From the NCBI GenBank assembly GCA_041725895.1, contig JBGRQA010000014.1, forward strand, positions 62,001 to 126,000: a stretch of DNA of 64,000 nucleotides. The letters are read 5' to 3'. The position numbers and the translations under genes were made by a program. A model generated the notes under the pieces. That model did no database searches, was not told the DNA's origin, and worked only from the letters and a program-made list of their open reading frames with translations. Below, in pieces: positions 36,382 to 44,784 of this stretch (position 1 is its first letter; every line of letters begins with the position of its first letter). This DNA comes from JBGRQA01 sp041725895. GTDB lineage: Bacteria; Bacteroidota; Bacteroidia; Bacteroidales; Marinifilaceae.

Positions 36382-36993
36382 TTAGCCCTTCTTTTCAATT
36401 TGATCCAAAATGGCTTCCACCACTTGCTTTACTCCCTCTTCAACCGTTAAGTTTTCTGTTTTAACGACTAAATAAGGATTCACCGGTGCTTCAAAGGGGG
36501 CATCCAATCCGGTAAAATTCTTTATCTCTCCATTTCTGGCTTTTTTGTAAAGACCTTTTACATCCCGCTTCTCACAAACACTAAAGGGGGTATCTACAAA
36601 AACCTCCAAAAAGTCATCCTCTCCAATAATATCTCTGGCAATCTTTCGGATCTCATTGGTAGGACTCACAAAACAATTGATTGTAATAATTCCACAATTC
36701 ACAAAAAGCTTGGAAACTTCTGCAATCCTTCGAATGTTCTCACTTCTGTCTTCCTCAGAAAAACCAAGATTGTTATTAATTCCGGAACGAATGTTATCTC
36801 CATCCAATATTTGGGTAAGATAACCACGTCGATTCAATTCTTGTTCTACCCCAACAGCAATAGTAGTTTTACCGGAGCCGGACAAGCCAGTCATCCAAAT
36901 AACTTTTGAATTCTGATTCAAAAACTTTTCCTTCTCTCCTCTACTAATAATCCGGTCGAATACGGTATGAATGTTGGTCGCTTTCGATGCCAT
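36382..36993 (-). CDS. cysC: Adenylylsulfate kinase
   Basis: This 203-residue kinase phosphorylates APS to PAPS. The P-loop GLSGSGKTT lies near residue 36, LDGDNIRSGINNNLGFS near 70 is the APS-binding motif, FVSPTNEIRKIARDI is the mid-domain signature, and FVDTPFSVCEKRDVKGLYKKAR holds the lid. It is probably the promoter-proximal gene of the operon; TACATTTG (37055-37048, minus strand) is an exact -7 match upstream. No PAPS reductase or sulfite reductase is present, so PAPS could feed assimilation genes elsewhere or sulfotransferases. Confidence 0.95.
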   Translation of the reverse strand: MASKATNIHTVFDRIISRGEKEKFLNQNSKVIWMTGLSGSGKTTIAVGVEQELNRRGYLTQILDGDNIRSGINNNLGFSEEDRSENIRRIAEVSKLFVNCGIITINCFVSPTNEIRKIARDIIGEDDFLEVFVDTPFSVCEKRDVKGLYKKARNGEIKNFTGLDAPFEAPVNPYLVVKTENLTVEEGVKQVVEAILDQIEKKG

Positions 36994-37121
36994 GCAAACT
37001 GGGTGTTTGGTTTTAATTTAAGCTTCTATTTTTTCTAAAAAGTAGCACAAATGTACATATTCTGAAAAGATTATAAAAATCCTTCTCCCTGCCATTTTCA
37101 GGAAAAGACTTAAAAAAGCAT

Positions 37122-37152
37122 AAAAAAGCCGAACCCAAAGGTCCGGCTTAAA
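37122..37152 (-). terminator. Terminator after fabI
   Basis: AAGCCG (37126-37131) pairs with CGGCTT (37144-37149), with a T run next on the minus strand, 22 bases past the fabI stop. Confidence 0.82.
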
Positions 37153-37174
37153 AAGTAATACTATCGATATGTTA

Positions 37175-38002
37175 TTATTCCTGATCGAAACTTTTGTTGT
37201 ACTGACTCATTGCACGATAACTCATTCCCATACTGGAGAACCCTCCGTCATGGAACAAGTTCTGCATGGTCACTTTTTTAGTCAAATCGGAGAACAAGGT
37301 AATACAATACTGTGCACACTCATAGGCATCGGCATTCCCAAGAGGAGACATTCTTTCAGAGAAATCAATCAGGGAATCGAATCCCTTTACGCCACTACCG
37401 GCAGTGGTAATGGTTGGAGATTGAGAAATGGTATTGATACGCACTCTTTTTTCCCGACCATAAATGTATCCAAAGCTACGAGCAATAGATTCCAACATTG
37501 CTTTGGCATCCGCCATATCGTTGTATTCGTACATAGTACGTTGAGCAGCAGCATAAGTCAAGGCTACTACAGAACCCCACTCATTAATCGCATCCAACTC
37601 TTTTGCCTTCTGCAATACCTTGTGAAAAGAAATAGCAGAAACATCAAGGGTTTTCTTCAAATATTCGTAGTTAAGTCCGTCATAAGAGTGTCCCTTTCTA
37701 ACATTTGGAGACATTCCAATGGAATGCAACACAAAATCTACCTTTCCACCAAAAATCTCCATTGATTTTTTGAACAATTCATCCAAATCCGCAGGGTTGG
37801 TAGCATCTGCCGGAATCACCTGTGCATTGCACTTTTTAGCCAACTCATCAATCGTACCCATGCGAATAGAAACAGGCGTATTGGTCAAAATAATTTCAGC
37901 ACCTTCTTCCACTGCCAATTCAGCCACTTTCCATGCAATAGACATCTCGTTCAAAGCACCGAAAATAATGCCCTTCTTTCCTTTCAATAAATTATATGAC
38001 AT
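37175..38002 (-). CDS. fabI: Enoyl-[acyl-carrier-protein] reductase (NADH)
   Basis: The product (275 residues) reduces trans-2-enoyl-ACP in the last step of each fatty-acid elongation cycle. It is a short-chain dehydrogenase of the FabI type: the start LLKGKKGIIFGALNEMSIAWKVAE is the divergent nucleotide-binding motif, LHSIGMSPNVRKG corresponds to the conserved HSI region, and the Tyr-x6-Lys catalytic set appears at MYEYNDMADAKAMLE. The motif RVRINTISQSPTITTAG is the substrate loop. FabI is the target of triclosan-type inhibitors. Slightly longer than E. coli FabI, with a C-terminal tail ending FDQE, as seen in this phylum. Confidence 0.95.
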   Translation of the reverse strand: MSYNLLKGKKGIIFGALNEMSIAWKVAELAVEEGAEIILTNTPVSIRMGTIDELAKKCNAQVIPADATNPADLDELFKKSMEIFGGKVDFVLHSIGMSPNVRKGHSYDGLNYEYLKKTLDVSAISFHKVLQKAKELDAINEWGSVVALTYAAAQRTMYEYNDMADAKAMLESIARSFGYIYGREKRVRINTISQSPTITTAGSGVKGFDSLIDFSERMSPLGNADAYECAQYCITLFSDLTKKVTMQNLFHDGGFSSMGMSYRAMSQYNKSFDQE

Positions 38003-38119
38003 AACTTAAATTTTACAATTATTCAAAAACAAAGATATATAAATATTTCCACAACACATCCTACCCAACCTATTTATTTAGATTGAATAAAACGCAAAAT
38101 TTATGTAACAATATAATTT

Positions 38120-39775
38120 CTAATTATTTAATAAAGCCCTCGCATTTTCAACCGCCGCTTCTGTTAAATCGGAACCACTCAACATTTTCGCCAATTCTTC
38201 GACCCTCTCCTCTGAGGAAAGCCGAATAATATTAGAGTAGGTTTCCAATTCGTCATCTGCTTTATAAACCTTGTAATGAAATTGCCCTTTACTGGCAATT
38301 TGGGGTAAATGTGTAATACTGATCACCTGAATATTATCAGACATGCGCTGCATCATAAGACCCATTTTATCAGCAATCTCGCCGGATACACCAGTATCTA
38401 TTTCATCAAAAACAATTGATGGTAATGCCGTAGAGGCAGAAATCAGATACTTAATACTCAACATTAGACGCGACATTTCTCCTCCCGAAGCAACTTTGGA
38501 AATCTCTTCCAAACGACCATTCTTATTGGCTGAGAAAAGAAAAATCATTCGATCTTTCCCTTCACCATGAAATTCCTCCAGTCTCTGTTGCTCCACCTTA
38601 AAACTTACATTGGGCATTCCCAATTGAACCAACTGTTCAACAATGGTATTCTCAATGTCGGGGATCACATCGGCACGACTGGCACTCAATCGATCTGCCA
38701 CATCTTCCAAAACTACAGTTTGCTGCTTCAATTGCTTTTCCAGTTGCTCTATAACGTCATCACTGGAGGTTATTTGCTGAATCTTCTCCTCCAAATCACA
38801 CTGAATCTGAAGGAGAGCAGCCACAGATTCCACTCTGTGCTTCTGCTGTAGAGAATAAATCAGATCCAGGCGTTCGTTCAAATATTCAATCCGCGCAGGA
38901 TCATACTCAATCGCTTCGCTCTTCATTTCCAATTCAGACGCCAAATCCTGAAGCTCGATATAAACACTCTCCATTCTCCGGTGCATTTCATCCACTTCTG
39001 GGGTAAATCCCTGCAGTTGGCTCAATGCACCCTCCGCCTCTTTCAATTGAGGCAAAACAGACATTTCCTCAGCGGAAAGAATACCGGATGCTTTGTAAAG
39101 GTTACTTTTTATCTCTTCCGAATGATTCAGTGTCTTCAACTCCTGCTCCAGTTCCTCCTGCTCATCCGTTTTCAAAGCAGCTTCGTCCAGTTGATTGAAT
39201 TGAAACTGGAAATAATCCAAATCAGCTTTGGCTTTAGCCGCCTCCTCCGTCTGTTTCGCTAATTGATCCTTCGTTTCACAAAACTGACGATATTCAATCT
39301 TATACTTATCCAACAGATCGTGATGACGAGCATAGGTATCAACAATTCGAAGCTGAAATCCGGAATCCCCTAACGCCAAATTCTGGTTCTGAGAGTGAAT
39401 ATCCACCAATCGAAGCCCAATTTCCTTAAGCAACCGGATACTTACTGGAGAATCATTGACAAAAGCCCGGGATTTTCCACTGGGGAGAATCTCCCGTCGC
39501 AAGAGCGTTTCCTCTTCAAAATCCAGATCATTGTCCTGAAAAAAATGCTCTAAATTGTATCTTCGAATATCAAAAGTGCCTTCAATAACACATTTTCGTT
39601 CCTTATCCTTAAGCACATTCACGTCAGGACGTTGTCCTATAATCAAAGACAAAGCACCCAACAAAATAGATTTACCGGATCCTGTTTCTCCGGTAATTAT
39701 TGAAAATCCTTCGTTAAAATCTATTTCAATCTGATTGATCAGTGCATAATTCTGAATAGATAGCGATCGAAGCAT
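38120..39775 (-). CDS. recN: DNA repair protein RecN
   Basis: The product (551 residues) is an SMC-like ATPase acting in double-strand-break repair. Walker A GETGSGKSILLGALSL near residue 29 follows the start MLRSLSIQNYALINQIEID. A long Glu/Gln/Leu-rich coiled coil fills about 150-400. The signature ASGGEMSRLMLSIKYL and Walker B IVFDEIDTGVSG are in the C-terminal head, followed by the HLPQIASKGQFHYKV loop. CAAAGATA on the plus strand (39816-39823, TATCTTTG on the minus strand) is an exact -7 element, with TTTG 16 bases further upstream. The gene follows the DUF4835 gene. Confidence 0.96.
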   Translation of the reverse strand: MLRSLSIQNYALINQIEIDFNEGFSIITGETGSGKSILLGALSLIIGQRPDVNVLKDKERKCVIEGTFDIRRYNLEHFFQDNDLDFEEETLLRREILPSGKSRAFVNDSPVSIRLLKEIGLRLVDIHSQNQNLALGDSGFQLRIVDTYARHHDLLDKYKIEYRQFCETKDQLAKQTEEAAKAKADLDYFQFQFNQLDEAALKTDEQEELEQELKTLNHSEEIKSNLYKASGILSAEEMSVLPQLKEAEGALSQLQGFTPEVDEMHRRMESVYIELQDLASELEMKSEAIEYDPARIEYLNERLDLIYSLQQKHRVESVAALLQIQCDLEEKIQQITSSDDVIEQLEKQLKQQTVVLEDVADRLSASRADVIPDIENTIVEQLVQLGMPNVSFKVEQQRLEEFHGEGKDRMIFLFSANKNGRLEEISKVASGGEMSRLMLSIKYLISASTALPSIVFDEIDTGVSGEIADKMGLMMQRMSDNIQVISITHLPQIASKGQFHYKVYKADDELETYSNIIRLSSEERVEELAKMLSGSDLTEAAVENARALLNN

Positions 39776-39856
39776 AATACCAATTTAAGATTTGAGGTAA
39801 AACAAATTCAGGGGGCAAAGATAGTTGGATTCGGCACAGCAAAAAGAAGTAAAACC

Positions 39857-40762
39857 CTATTTTTGCTCTATAATTTTTTTGTACTTGGAAATATTGGCCG
39901 GATCAACCTCGCTAAGAATGTTGTACACTCTCGTTTTTTCATCATTAAACGACTCCTTGAAGATATTGACCAACTCATCGGCCTTAGCATCAAAGAATAA
40001 CTGTAGAATAAAAGCTCCTGGTTTTGCACGGTGAGCCTTCTGAAGTAGGCGAAGACTTTCAGCAATCTCAGCTCTTCCCTCGGTCACACGGTCGGCCATC
40101 CGATCGAGTCCCAATCGATGATAACGATACATACATTCCCTAACAGGACTATAAGCGCTATTCTGAATGTTTTCCACCAGCCAATACCGATTCTTTCGAT
40201 CCTCATAAGCCTTCCATCCCTTCTCCGCAGCATTCTGCATTTTATTGACGATGGATTCGGCTTTTCCAAAGTACACGCTCCCTCCCTCCATAGAATAGGA
40301 ATCGTAATCCAATCCCAAAATCACATATACATAGTAAGCCAAAAGGGAGGTCAAGTTGGATTGCGGTGAACTTTCATTGAACTCCAGTGATTCATACTCG
40401 CCGTATCGGAATTGAATATCATCATCCTTAAAATTCAACAGCACCGAATTATAGGACGAATTGAATATGGGGCGTCGGGCCTGAATCTGCATACTCCCCT
40501 TAAATTCATCGGCAGAAAGTTGCTCCTTCAGGTTAATCAAAATATTGCATTCGATTTTTTCATCATAGCTAAACTTATGGTCGGTCCAAACCCGCTTATT
40601 GATAAATTCATAGATGGCCGTTTGCATATTCCTAAAAACCTGAGTATTGGTCCCTTGGATTTGCTGGCTGTTCACCTGCACATTGCAATTCAGTTCCTGG
40701 GCCAAAAGAGTTTGACCCCAAATCAGTATCGATAGAATAATCAGGAGCTTTCGCATAGACAA
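39857..40762 (-). CDS. DUF4835 family protein, probably PorD-like (type IX secretion accessory)
   Basis: This 301-residue exported protein has a signal peptide (MSMRKLLIILSILIWGQTLLAQ) and then ELNCNVQVNSQQIQGTNTQVFRNMQ, the family's signature start, with YEFINKRVWT and CNILINLKEQ following. Family members are confined to Bacteroidota and lie between recN and coaBC, exactly as here. I recall the Porphyromonas homologue being named PorD and linked to type IX secretion; I could not check that. Tyr-rich middle (LLAYYVYVILGLDYDSY) and a helical C-terminal half suggest a periplasmic protein. Its conserved synteny with bamD supports an envelope role. Confidence 0.85.
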   Translation of the reverse strand: MSMRKLLIILSILIWGQTLLAQELNCNVQVNSQQIQGTNTQVFRNMQTAIYEFINKRVWTDHKFSYDEKIECNILINLKEQLSADEFKGSMQIQARRPIFNSSYNSVLLNFKDDDIQFRYGEYESLEFNESSPQSNLTSLLAYYVYVILGLDYDSYSMEGGSVYFGKAESIVNKMQNAAEKGWKAYEDRKNRYWLVENIQNSAYSPVRECMYRYHRLGLDRMADRVTEGRAEIAESLRLLQKAHRAKPGAFILQLFFDAKADELVNIFKESFNDEKTRVYNILSEVDPANISKYKKIIEQK

Positions 40763-40813
40763 AAAAATTGAATTCCCCCTAAAGTTATAAATTAAAACAA
40801 TAGCTATGTAAAA

Positions 40814-42019
40814 TTAACTTTGATAAAAGGAGCTAATTTCCCTCACAATATCTTTTGCAACCTCCTTCTTTGGCTTCAAATCAAAGGAAAGAATATCCCC
40901 CTCACCCTTTACAATCGAAATCTTGTTGGTGTCGTGCTGAAAACCTGCCCCTTCATCATTCAGGGAGTTTAGAACAATGAAATCAAGGTTTTTCTTCTGC
41001 AATTTCAAAAGAGCATTGGTCTGCTCATTGTTTGTTTCCAAGGCAAAACCAACCAAAAGCTGACCAGCCTTTTTCATTCCACCCAATTCAGCAGCAATAT
41101 CGCGAGTCGGTTTCAATTCTACAGAATAATTCTCCTTTCCGCGCTTCACCTTCATTTCTTCCGGATTCACAGGAGTAAAATCAGCAACAGCAGCAGACAT
41201 CACTGCTCCATCACAATCTGGAAAAACATCGCAGGCAGCCTGATACATTTCCTCAGCAGAAACCACATCAATTCGTTGAATATTGGAATGCTGAATCTGC
41301 ATTGAGGTGGGACCGGAGATCAAAACAACATCTGCACCTTGTTCCGCCAATTCCTCTGCTATGGCATACCCCATTTTACCAGAGGAAAAATTTCCAATAA
41401 AACGTACGGGATCAAGTTTCTCGTAAGTTGGACCTGCCGTTATAAGAATCTTCCTATTGCTCAGGATTTTTTTTTTTGAATCGAAAAACTCGATCAGCTT
41501 TTTGGTGATTATTTCCGGTTCTTCCATCCTTCCTTTGCCATACAATCCACTGGCCAATTCACCACTGGAAGGCTCTATAAAAGTATCTCCATAGGACTTA
41601 AGAATCTCCATATTTCGAAGAGTGGCAGGATGCCTAAACATATCCAAATCCATTGCCGGAGCATGAACAATAGGACATTTGGCCGACAGATAAGTAGTTA
41701 AAAGCAAATTATCACAGATTCCGTGAGCCATCTTAGCCATAGTATTGGCCGTTGTTGGAGCAATGAGCATTACGTCAGCCCAAATTCCCAAATCCACATG
41801 ACTATTCCACGCACCATCGTCGTGCTTAAAAAAGTCACTTAAGACAGTATTTTTAGATAGGGTAGCCAAGGTCACCGGAGAAATAAACTCCTTACCATAT
41901 GGGGTCATTATAACCTTAACAGTAGCCCCTTCTTTCACCAAACATCGTACCAATGTAGCTGCTTTATATGCCGCTATACTTGCAGTAACGCCTAAAATAA
42001 TATTTTTCCCTTTTAACAT
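40814..42019 (-). CDS. coaBC: Bifunctional phosphopantothenoylcysteine decarboxylase / phosphopantothenate-cysteine ligase
   Basis: The product, 401 residues from ATG at 42019, makes 4'-phosphopantetheine for coenzyme A. The N-terminal flavoprotein decarboxylase half (1 to about 185) has LGVTASIAAYKAATLVR and the active-site SHVDLGIWAD. The C-terminal ligase half starts ITAGPTYEKLDPVRFIGNFSSGKMG. Two residues usual in the decarboxylase differ: the PAMN motif reads APAMDLDM and the catalytic-Cys loop reads LASGLYGKGRM, with Ser in place of Cys. I recall such changes from other Bacteroidota, so they may be a lineage trait rather than damage. The next codons upstream have only TTG, so ATG at 42019 is the start. 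It follows rpoZ with a hairpin between. Confidence 0.95.
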   Translation of the reverse strand: MLKGKNIILGVTASIAAYKAATLVRCLVKEGATVKVIMTPYGKEFISPVTLATLSKNTVLSDFFKHDDGAWNSHVDLGIWADVMLIAPTTANTMAKMAHGICDNLLLTTYLSAKCPIVHAPAMDLDMFRHPATLRNMEILKSYGDTFIEPSSGELASGLYGKGRMEEPEIITKKLIEFFDSKKKILSNRKILITAGPTYEKLDPVRFIGNFSSGKMGYAIAEELAEQGADVVLISGPTSMQIQHSNIQRIDVVSAEEMYQAACDVFPDCDGAVMSAAVADFTPVNPEEMKVKRGKENYSVELKPTRDIAAELGGMKKAGQLLVGFALETNNEQTNALLKLQKKNLDFIVLNSLNDEGAGFQHDTNKISIVKGEGDILSFDLKPKKEVAKDIVREISSFYQS

Positions 42020-42039
42020 AACCAAATACTTAAAAATAA

Positions 42040-42066
42040 AAGTTCCCCTTTTACCAAGGGGAACTT
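42040..42066 (-). terminator. Hairpin between rpoZ and coaBC
   Basis: A perfect 11-bp stem (42040-42050 with 42056-42066, loop TTACC) is followed on the minus strand by TTTATTTTT. It would stop or attenuate transcription from bamD-rpoZ before coaBC. Confidence 0.82.
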
Positions 42067-42083
42067 TTCAATACTAATCAAGA

Positions 42084-42419
42084 TTAGTTATTCTCTTTTT
42101 TTTCTTTTGCCGGATTTCTATAATAGATCTCACCCTCAATAAACTCTTGCACTGCAATTAAAGTAGATTTAGGCAATCGCTCATAGTACTTTGAGATCTC
42201 GATCTGCTCACGATTCTCAAAAACTTCTTCCAGGTTATCGGTAAAAGAAGCAAATTCCTGCAGCTTCTTATTCAACTCTTCTTTAAGCTCAACTGCGATT
42301 TGATTCGACCGCTTGGCCATAATCATTACAGATTCGTACACATTCCCCACGTCCTTACTGAGTTCACTCATATTACGTGTGATGGTGTTACCTGCTGCAT
42401 TTGTCTTTTTGTAATCCAT
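42084..42419 (-). CDS. rpoZ: RNA polymerase omega subunit
   Basis: This 111-residue protein matches the Bacteroidota omega subunit (Rpb6 fold). The family segment is NVYESVMIMAKRSNQIAVELKEELNKKL near residues 27-55, where AKRSNQIA replaces the ARRARQL seen in proteobacteria. The C-terminal YYERLPKSTLIAVQEFIEGEIYYRNP is characteristic of the phylum. Omega helps beta-prime folding and polymerase assembly. It lies 23 bases after bamD and before coaBC; omega is also next to CoA or nucleotide genes in many bacteria. Confidence 0.92.
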   Translation of the reverse strand: MDYKKTNAAGNTITRNMSELSKDVGNVYESVMIMAKRSNQIAVELKEELNKKLQEFASFTDNLEEVFENREQIEISKYYERLPKSTLIAVQEFIEGEIYYRNPAKEKKENN

Positions 42420-42442
42420 ACTAACTGCGAATTAGATCTATT

Positions 42443-43249
42443 TTAATTTTTACTACTCTTAAATTTACTCAAATATTTCTCAATTCCCTCAAACATTTTT
42501 TCCGCTTCTCTCTTGTGCTCACTTTTTGGGTACTCAGCAATAAAAGCATAATACTCTTCCTGAGCCAGATTATAGCGTTCTCTTTGCTTCTTAATAACAC
42601 TATGCAAAGCCAATTCATATCGCGATTTCAGTAGCATAAACATCAACTCCTCACGATAAGTTGATCCGGGATAATCCTTAATACTATTTTGCAGTGCAAT
42701 AATAGCCGCTTTGAATTTTTCACGAATAAAATAGTTACTCGCACTCAAATAGGACTTATAAACAAGCTTATCCTGCATCTCATCAATATACCCATTGCAT
42801 TTCTCTACACGGGTACTATTAGGATACCTATTAATATACAATTGGAAAGCATCTATCGCATCCGAAGTACTGGTCTGATCCAAACGTGGATTTGGAGAAT
42901 CCATATAGTAGCAATAAGCACTCATATAAAGACACTCCTCTGTGTAGGCACTCTCCGGAAAAGTCTTTATCAGGTTACGGAAATAGTACCCTGCCTGTAT
43001 ATAGTCTCTCTGCCCATATGCGCAAAACGCGGTGTAATAACTTATCGTTTCAGCTTTACTGGTTCCTCTAAATATAGGTAACAATTCCTCAAACAAAGTG
43101 GCGGCCTTGGTAAACTCCTCGGCTTTATAATACTCAATTGCCTTTTTGTATTTAAGGTTATAATCGTTACTTTTTAAGAGTTTTTGATAATCGCTACAAC
43201 CAGTTAAAAGCAGCGTTACTACGGTAATAAGCAGGAAGATTTTTCTCAT
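42443..43249 (-). CDS. bamD: Outer-membrane assembly lipoprotein BamD
   Basis: The product (268 residues) is a TPR lipoprotein of the BAM complex that folds outer-membrane proteins. The lipobox LLLTGC places the lipid Cys at residue 18. Tetratricopeptide-like helices follow: YKKAIEYYKAEEFTKAATLFEELLPIF, YYTAFCAYGQRDYIQAGYYFRNLIKTFPES, AIDAFQLYINRYPNS, and a last repeat near YNLAQEEYYAFIAEYPKSEH. All are typical of BamD. CAAAGATA (43282-43289 on the plus strand) is a -7 match for a promoter firing on the minus strand. It heads bamD-rpoZ(-coaBC). Confidence 0.95.
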   Translation of the reverse strand: MRKIFLLITVVTLLLTGCSDYQKLLKSNDYNLKYKKAIEYYKAEEFTKAATLFEELLPIFRGTSKAETISYYTAFCAYGQRDYIQAGYYFRNLIKTFPESAYTEECLYMSAYCYYMDSPNPRLDQTSTSDAIDAFQLYINRYPNSTRVEKCNGYIDEMQDKLVYKSYLSASNYFIREKFKAAIIALQNSIKDYPGSTYREELMFMLLKSRYELALHSVIKKQRERYNLAQEEYYAFIAEYPKSEHKREAEKMFEGIEKYLSKFKSSKN

Positions 43250-43350
43250 ATTAACGACGTATCCATTTTTTTTGCATTGTGCAAAGATAATCTTTTCCTT
43301 TGAATTTACCGCAGCTTCTGCCCCTTAATAATACAATTATTTAATATCTA

Positions 43351-43380
43351 TTGGTTTAAAATCAAAAAAGCTTACATTTG
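43351..43380 (+). promoter_or_regulatory. Probable promoter of the alpha-oxoamine synthase gene
   Basis: TACATTTG (43373-43380) is an exact -7 match. TTGG (43351-43354) lies 18 bases upstream as a near -33. The GTG start at 43419 would follow a leader of about 30 bases. Confidence 0.6.
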
Positions 43381-43418
43381 CAGGGTTGATCGAATATAAC
43401 TCAAAAAAAACATAAATC

Positions 43419-44669
43419 GTGGATATTTTTGATAAAATAAAAACCCAGAAAGGAAATATCGGACAATACGCAAAACAAGCTCATGGATATTTCGCCTTCC
43501 CAAAACTGGAAGGAGAAATCAATTCTCGTATGAAATTCCGTGGTAAAGAAGTATTAACCTGGAGTTTGAACAACTACATTGGCTTGGCCAACCACCCTGA
43601 AGTAAGAAAAGCAGATGCTGAAGCGGCAGAGAAATGGGGTTTGGCTTATCCTATGGGAGCTCGTATGATGTCAGGGCAAACCAGCCTTCACGAAGAACTG
43701 GAAGCTCAGTTAGCAGACTTTGTTGGCAAACCTGATGCATTCCTTTTGAACTTTGGGTATCAAGGTATGGTGTCCATCATTGATGCAATGGTGGGTCGTC
43801 ATGATGTAATTGTTTACGATTCAGAGTCTCATGCATGTATCATGGATGGTTTAAGACTTCACCCAGGTAAACGTTTTGTTTATCCTCACAATGATATGGA
43901 CAACCTGCGCAAGGAGCTGGAACGTGCAACCAAATGGACTGAAAAGACAGGTGGTGGTATTCTGGTTATTACCGAAGGTGTATTCGGTATGGCTGGCGAC
44001 TTGGGTAAATTGGATGAAATCGCAGCCATGAAAGATGATTTCAACTTCCGTTTATTAGTAGACGATGCTCATGGATTTGGTGTAATGGGGAAAAACGGTG
44101 CCGGTACTATCGAACATTTCGGTGTTGAAGATAAGGTAGACCTTCACTTTAGTACTTTCGCAAAAGCAATGGCTGGTATTGGTGCATTTATCGCTTGTAG
44201 CGAGGAAGTAGGTACTTACTTGAGATATACAATGAGATCTCAGATCTTTGCAAAATCTCTTCCAATGCCAATCGTAGAAGGTTCTTTGAAACGTCTGGAG
44301 ATGTTGAAGAGTATGCCTGAACTTAGAGAAAAACTTTGGACTGTTTCCGAAGCTCTTCAAAAAGGTTTAAAAGAAGCAGGTTTGAACATCGGTTGCACCG
44401 AGTCTCCTGTTACTCCTGTATACCTATCAGGTAGTGTGGCTGAAGGAACTCAGGTTACTATGGATTTGCGTGAAAATTACAACATTTTCTGCTCTATCGT
44501 AGTATATCCTGTAATTCCTAAAGGACAACTTTTACTTCGCTTGATTCCTACAGCTATGCATACCCTGGAGGATGTTGAATACACAGTAAGTGCTTTCAAA
44601 GAAGTTGCTCAAAAATTGAAAGATGGGAAATACAGCAACGAGAAATTTGCTGATATCTTCAACCAGTAA
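43419..44669 (+). CDS. PLP-dependent alpha-oxoamine synthase (serine palmitoyltransferase, cysteate acyltransferase or KBL type)
   Basis: This 416-residue PLP enzyme condenses an amino acid with an acyl thioester and releases CO2. The start is GTG at 43419; the frame has a stop just upstream and no ATG. Key motifs are WSLNNYIGLANHPEV, YPMGARMMSGQTSLHEELE, DSESHACIMDGLRLH (His stacking on PLP), TEGVFGMAGDLGKL, DDAHGFGVMG (Asp to the pyridine nitrogen) and STFAKAMAGIGAF, where the Lys forms the Schiff base. In Bacteroidota this group includes serine palmitoyltransferase for sphingolipids and the cysteate-using enzyme for sulfonolipids (capnoids). The frame alone does not fix the amino acid. It is divergent from bamD and has a terminator at 44693. 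Confidence 0.88.
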   Translation: MDIFDKIKTQKGNIGQYAKQAHGYFAFPKLEGEINSRMKFRGKEVLTWSLNNYIGLANHPEVRKADAEAAEKWGLAYPMGARMMSGQTSLHEELEAQLADFVGKPDAFLLNFGYQGMVSIIDAMVGRHDVIVYDSESHACIMDGLRLHPGKRFVYPHNDMDNLRKELERATKWTEKTGGGILVITEGVFGMAGDLGKLDEIAAMKDDFNFRLLVDDAHGFGVMGKNGAGTIEHFGVEDKVDLHFSTFAKAMAGIGAFIACSEEVGTYLRYTMRSQIFAKSLPMPIVEGSLKRLEMLKSMPELREKLWTVSEALQKGLKEAGLNIGCTESPVTPVYLSGSVAEGTQVTMDLRENYNIFCSIVVYPVIPKGQLLLRLIPTAMHTLEDVEYTVSAFKEVAQKLKDGKYSNEKFADIFNQ

Positions 44670-44692
44670 TCTTTCAATATAATAAGATATGG

Positions 44693-44720
44693 AAAGCTGT
44701 CCTATTGGGCAGCTTTTTTT
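44693..44720 (+). terminator. Terminator of the oxoamine synthase gene
   Basis: AAAGCTGTCC pairs with GGGCAGCTTT around the loop TATT (one G-T pair), followed by a T run, 24 bases past the stop. Confidence 0.88.
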
Positions 44721-44731
44721 ATGGGTACAAA

Positions 44732-44763
44732 AAAAGTCCTGTTCCAAAGAAAACAGGACTTTT
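44732..44763 (-). terminator. Terminator of trxB
   Basis: A perfect 12-bp stem (44732-44743 with 44752-44763) is followed on the minus strand by TTTTTTTG. It stands beside the opposite-facing terminator of the convergent gene. Confidence 0.9.
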
Positions 44764-44784
44764 ATTATATATCTTCTGGCTACA

